From assembly GCA_012797975.1 (NCBI GenBank), contig JAAZOD010000026.1, forward strand, positions 115,000 to 178,999: a DNA stretch of 64,000 nucleotides, given 5' to 3'. Made by a program: the position numbers and the translations under genes. Shown here one piece after another: positions 61,374 to 64,000 of this stretch; positions within the stretch are counted from its first letter, which is position 1, and every line of letters begins with the position of its first letter. The notes beneath the pieces are model-generated. The model had not been told where the DNA came from. It worked only from the letters and a program-made list of their open reading frames with translations, and did no database searches. This DNA is from Pelolinea sp. (lineage in GTDB: Bacteria > Chloroflexota > Anaerolineae > Anaerolineales > Anaerolineaceae).

Positions 61374-62930
61374 GTGTACCGGGTTGTGAACGTGGAACAA
61401 ATGCGGGCCTTGGAACAGGAAGCAAATGCGGAGGGGATGACGTTCGCGCAGATGATGCGGAATGCAGGTAATGGTGCTGGTGCACAGATCGAACGCAAGT
61501 TTGCAAACTGTGACCGGAAGACGATCACAGGTCTGGTGGGGGCGGGGAACAATGGCGGTGATGCGCTGGTGGCATTGAGCTTTTTGCAGCAGCATGGCTG
61601 GAAGACCAGTGCATATCTTCTTTCTGACCGCAGCAAGGATGATGCATTGATCGTGCAATTCTCCATGCTCGGTGGAACTCTGTTTCAGTATACTGGGGAT
61701 GGTGATTTTGCACTGCTGGATCGTGCTCTCGATTCATCACATTTTCTGCTGGACGGAATTTTAGGGACCGGCACACACTTGCCTTTGCGAGGGGCAGCGT
61801 TGGAAGTGCTTCAGCATTTGAAACAAAAAGGGAATCTTCCTTATACCATTGCTTTGGATTGCCCTTCGGGGGTGGATTGCGATTCAGGGGAAATGGACGG
61901 AGTCGCTATTTCAGCCGATTGGACCATTTGCATGGCTGCTGTGAAACAAGGTTTGCTGCGTTTTCCGGCTTTCAGCATGGTGGGTGATTTAAGCGTAGTG
62001 GATATCGCTCTTCCTCCTCAACTTTCAGCGTGGGAACAGGGAAATGAGTATTGCATAGAAGCGGCATGCGTGGCGGGGAAAATTCCCCGGCGCCCATTAC
62101 AAGCGAATAAAGGCACTTTTGGAACTTCCCTGATTTTTGCGGGTTCTCAATCCTTCCCTGGAGCCGCAGCGTTGGCGGGGAAAGCAGCCTATCTGGTTGG
62201 GGCGGGGCTGGTAAAGATCGTTTCTATTCCGTCCGTGCAGCAGTCCATTGCCGGGTCGCTGCCTGAGGTTACCTGGCATTTGCTCAAGCCGCTCGATCAT
62301 GGATTCACCTGGGATGATGAATTGACACTACGTACAGCACTGCAAAACGCAACTTCCATTCTGGTTGGGCCGGGGTGGGGTACCGATTCACTTACGGCAG
62401 ATTTCTTCACCTGGCTGTGTGAGGAATTGCGCGCGCTGCCTCAGGCGAGGGTAATCCTGGATGCGGATGGGTTGAACTTGTTAAGCAAAAACCCAGATTT
62501 ATGGAAAAAAATCCCTGGTGGTTCGGTTTTGACCCCGCATCCGGGGGAAATGGCGCGCATGACGAACCTTTCCATTGACGCAATCCAAAATGATCGGCAG
62601 GAAGTGGCGCGCACGTATGCGAAGAAATGGAACACGGTTCTTATTCTCAAGGGAGCGCTGACCGTGATCGCCGAACCTTCCGGCAGGGTGGCGCTGATTC
62701 CGGTCGCCACTCCGGCCTTGGCGAAAGCCGGCAGTGGGGATGTGCTGGCCGGAATGCTGGCGGGTTTGATGGCACAGCATATGGATCCTTTTGATGCGGC
62801 CTTTGTGGCTGCCTGGATGCATGGGGAGGCAGGAATATCGGCTGAACGCAGACTGGGATATTCTGCCAGCGTTTTGGCAAGTGATATTCTGCAGGCCATT
62901 CCTCGCGTTTTCCGGGAGTTAAAAAAATAG
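61374..62930 (+). CDS. nnrD: Bifunctional NAD(P)H-hydrate epimerase/dehydratase
   Basis: A 518-residue fusion. The N-terminal YjeF_N epimerase domain (about 1-210) has VNVEQMRALEQEANAEGMTF and GLVGAGNNGGDALVALSFLQ; the C-terminal carbohydrate kinase-like dehydratase (about 230-515) has KGTFGTSLIFAGSQSFPGAA, SVLTPHPGEMARMTN, VLILKGALTVIAEP and the NAGSGD-like AKAGSGDVLAGMLAG. It repairs NAD(P)HX using ADP or ATP. ATG and TTG starts lie upstream in frame; ggagg before GTG 61374 decides it. TATAAT at 61342-61347 is a candidate -10. Confidence 0.93.
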   Translation: MYRVVNVEQMRALEQEANAEGMTFAQMMRNAGNGAGAQIERKFANCDRKTITGLVGAGNNGGDALVALSFLQQHGWKTSAYLLSDRSKDDALIVQFSMLGGTLFQYTGDGDFALLDRALDSSHFLLDGILGTGTHLPLRGAALEVLQHLKQKGNLPYTIALDCPSGVDCDSGEMDGVAISADWTICMAAVKQGLLRFPAFSMVGDLSVVDIALPPQLSAWEQGNEYCIEAACVAGKIPRRPLQANKGTFGTSLIFAGSQSFPGAAALAGKAAYLVGAGLVKIVSIPSVQQSIAGSLPEVTWHLLKPLDHGFTWDDELTLRTALQNATSILVGPGWGTDSLTADFFTWLCEELRALPQARVILDADGLNLLSKNPDLWKKIPGGSVLTPHPGEMARMTNLSIDAIQNDRQEVARTYAKKWNTVLILKGALTVIAEPSGRVALIPVATPALAKAGSGDVLAGMLAGLMAQHMDPFDAAFVAAWMHGEAGISAERRLGYSASVLASDILQAIPRVFRELKK

Positions 62931-62957
62931 CAGGATGCGTTTTTCAAGCATCCTGCT
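62929..62957 (-). terminator. Terminator of the YtxH unit
   Basis: A 10-bp stem agcaggatgc/gcatcctgct with a 9-nt loop; the minus strand continues ATTTTTTTAA, a strong T-run ending the minus-strand YtxH unit. Its end overlaps the nnrD stop codon. Confidence 0.8.
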
Positions 62958-62975
62958 GATTCTTCCTACCTCTGA

Positions 62976-63314
62976 TTATTCCGCTTTGGTCTTCTTTTTA
63001 GGAGCAGGGGCTTTTTCTTTCTTGCTCTCTAGGATTACCTGTCCTTTTTCTGAAACTTCCGATGCTTTTTGAATGGTTGTATCGATGAATTCCGTGGTCT
63101 TGGTGGCTACCTCACCGACGGTCTTCTCAGTCTGTGTAAACACTTCATCGGCATAATGGGTTGCTTTGTTGCTTAGTTCAATGGATTTTTCTTTGACCAG
63201 TTTGCGTGTTTCTTCACCCGATTGTGGGGCTAATAAGAGCGCAACGACCGCTCCGGCAATTCCTCCAAAAAGGAAACCGGAAAAGAATGAACCAAAATTA
63301 TCATGATCTGACAT
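62976..63314 (-). CDS. YtxH-like general stress protein
   Basis: A 112-residue protein. An N-terminal glycine-rich membrane helix (GSFFSGFLFGGIAGAVVALL) with LAPQSGEETRK is the YtxH signature; a helical coiled region (TQTEKTVGEVATKTTEFIDT) and a Lys/Ala-rich tail (KKEKAPAPKKKTKAE) follow. The family is linked to general stress in Bacillus. The ribosome-binding site aggaggt is strong. It shares an operon with the 63345 membrane protein. Confidence 0.85.
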   Translation of the reverse strand: MSDHDNFGSFFSGFLFGGIAGAVVALLLAPQSGEETRKLVKEKSIELSNKATHYADEVFTQTEKTVGEVATKTTEFIDTTIQKASEVSEKGQVILESKKEKAPAPKKKTKAE

Positions 63315-63344
63315 TCTACTTACCTCCTGAATAAAGAAAAATAA

Positions 63345-63794
63345 TTATTTTTTCAAGAAACCTAAAATTTCGAACAGTCTTTTGGCGCCTGCCATGTAGC
63401 TGTTGGCTGCAATAACCGGTTTAACCGCTCGCTGACTGAGGAAGTTCGCAGTACCTTTGACGGTATTGATGGTTTCTTTTGTATCCGTAATGATGGGTTT
63501 GATCTCGTTTTGCAGCATATTGGTGAGCACAGCCAATTGGATGACGAGGATGACCAGCACTACACCAATAATGAATGATTCCAGAGCCAGAACGATGATG
63601 AAAATATCGCGCACCTGACTGGTGATGCCGGGGCCTGCCTTAAGCAACGCAAAAATTCCATAGATGGAGGCCGCCATTACCAGCAGAAAAATGACAATGC
63701 CCCACATCAATTTTTTCTTATCGATCAAGTTGGCATCGGATTCAGATTGGGAAATATTTTCTTGTGGTTGTTGGGTTTCACTCATCTTGTTCAT
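63345..63794 (-). CDS. Two-helix membrane protein, partner of YtxH
   Basis: A 149-residue protein. Two membrane helices (MWGIVIFLLVMAASIYGIFA and IFIIVLALESFIIGVVLVIL) are followed by an amphipathic helix (MLQNEIKPIITDTKETINTV) like DUF948-type partners of YtxH. ATG 63785 is an alternative start; the longer frame to 63860 crosses a TATAAT -10 box on the minus strand (rc at 63811-63816) and is not used. Function unknown, envelope stress suggested only by the YtxH partner. Confidence 0.65.
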   Translation of the reverse strand: MNKMSETQQPQENISQSESDANLIDKKKLMWGIVIFLLVMAASIYGIFALLKAGPGITSQVRDIFIIVLALESFIIGVVLVILVIQLAVLTNMLQNEIKPIITDTKETINTVKGTANFLSQRAVKPVIAANSYMAGAKRLFEILGFLKK

Positions 63795-63921
63795 CTTTTT
63801 GTGTGATTTGATTATAACATAGCCATCCTTGCGCCAAATTTTCAGGGAAAAATCTGACAAAGATTGTGTATCAGTTTTTCTGTAAAATCAGTCACAGAAC
63901 CTTTCAGAATTTGATAATACC

Positions 63922-64000
63922 CTAACTACTTTCCAAATTCAAATATAACCTGCCAAATTCCCATTCCTCGCCGATCTCCATCAGAATAGCTGAAACAAGC
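63922..64000 (-). pseudogene. C-terminal fragment resembling an IS256-type transposase, cut by window edge
   Basis: Reading the minus strand from the edge gives LVSAILMEIGEEWEFGRLYL and a stop. The pattern EEWxxGRxYL is the usual C-terminal end of IS256/Mutator-family transposases. The rest is outside the window, so it may be a complete element or a remnant. Only 25 residues are visible, so the call is tentative. Confidence 0.4.

Overview
The window looks like chromosomal DNA of a member of the Chloroflexota, most likely class Anaerolineae. This is an inference. It rests on the many secreted lipoproteins with Ala/Thr/Gln-rich linkers after the lipobox (for example TQTAVAQPTATPEPTAT), an extended ribosomal protein L34, a SEDS protein fused to a penicillin-binding-protein-like domain, a membrane GAF regulator of a type I associate with this phylum, an HNH protein of the Chloroflexota/Actinobacteria type, and frequent GTG and TTG starts. 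Nearly all genes are ordinary housekeeping genes. The clear mobile DNA is one compact IS200-type element and a probable transposase remnant at the right edge. No CRISPR array, prophage or rRNA operon was seen.

Layout. 0-5 kb: the 3' part of a sugar-type periplasmic binding protein, a PatB/MalY C-S lyase, a DUF218 protein, a lipoprotein and mtaB. 5.2-10 kb: rpmH-rnpA-yidD-(beta-propeller lipoprotein)-yidC-jag, the cluster usually found near oriC (dnaA is not in view), then pyrimidine-nucleoside phosphorylase. 10.1-13.6 kb: a T-box leader and a type 2 ileS. 14-25 kb: a long plus-strand run with lspA, rluD, threonine aldolase, purine-nucleoside phosphorylase, a membrane GAF/HTH-like regulator, a three-S1-domain protein, an FtsK translocase, a CDP-alcohol phosphatidyltransferase and lgt. 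25-35 kb: HNH nuclease, tyrS, a minus-strand operon (small membrane protein, mtnP, SEDS-PBP fusion), archease-rtcB, secG, a family 5 solute-binding protein and a cobalamin adenosyltransferase. 35-41 kb: a minus-strand block with a GNAT/XRE pair and pfkB-family kinase-parA-parB-amidohydrolase. 41-47 kb: radC, the IS200 element, two paralogous lipoproteins, a cyclic-di-GMP (GEMM-I) riboswitch ahead of an EAL phosphodiesterase, and tRNA-Met. 47-64 kb: a very small basic protein, a transglutaminase-like protein, an MFS transporter, a CarD protein, 6-phosphofructokinase, a heterodimeric ABC exporter, an aminotransferase, a MalK-type ATPase, a DUF1461/spermidine-synthase-like pair, nnrD and a YtxH pair.

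Shared themes. Lipoprotein maturation (lgt and lspA) sits alongside at least six lipoprotein genes. tRNA and translation functions recur (mtaB, rnpA, ileS, tyrS, rluD, rtcB with archease, tRNA-Met). Nucleoside salvage is represented by three phosphorylases (pyrimidine, purine and MTA). Regulation can be read directly from RNA structure at two places: the isoleucine T-box and the c-di-GMP riboswitch.

The points most worth a second look are the SEDS fusion whose transpeptidase half has lost its SxxK, SxN and KTG motifs; the riboswitch-controlled phosphodiesterase, whose competing hairpins predict an OFF switch; the GAF/HTH-like membrane regulator; the hairpin-rich tail of the IS200 element; and the 44-residue basic protein. 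All function calls are from reading the sequence; no database search was run.
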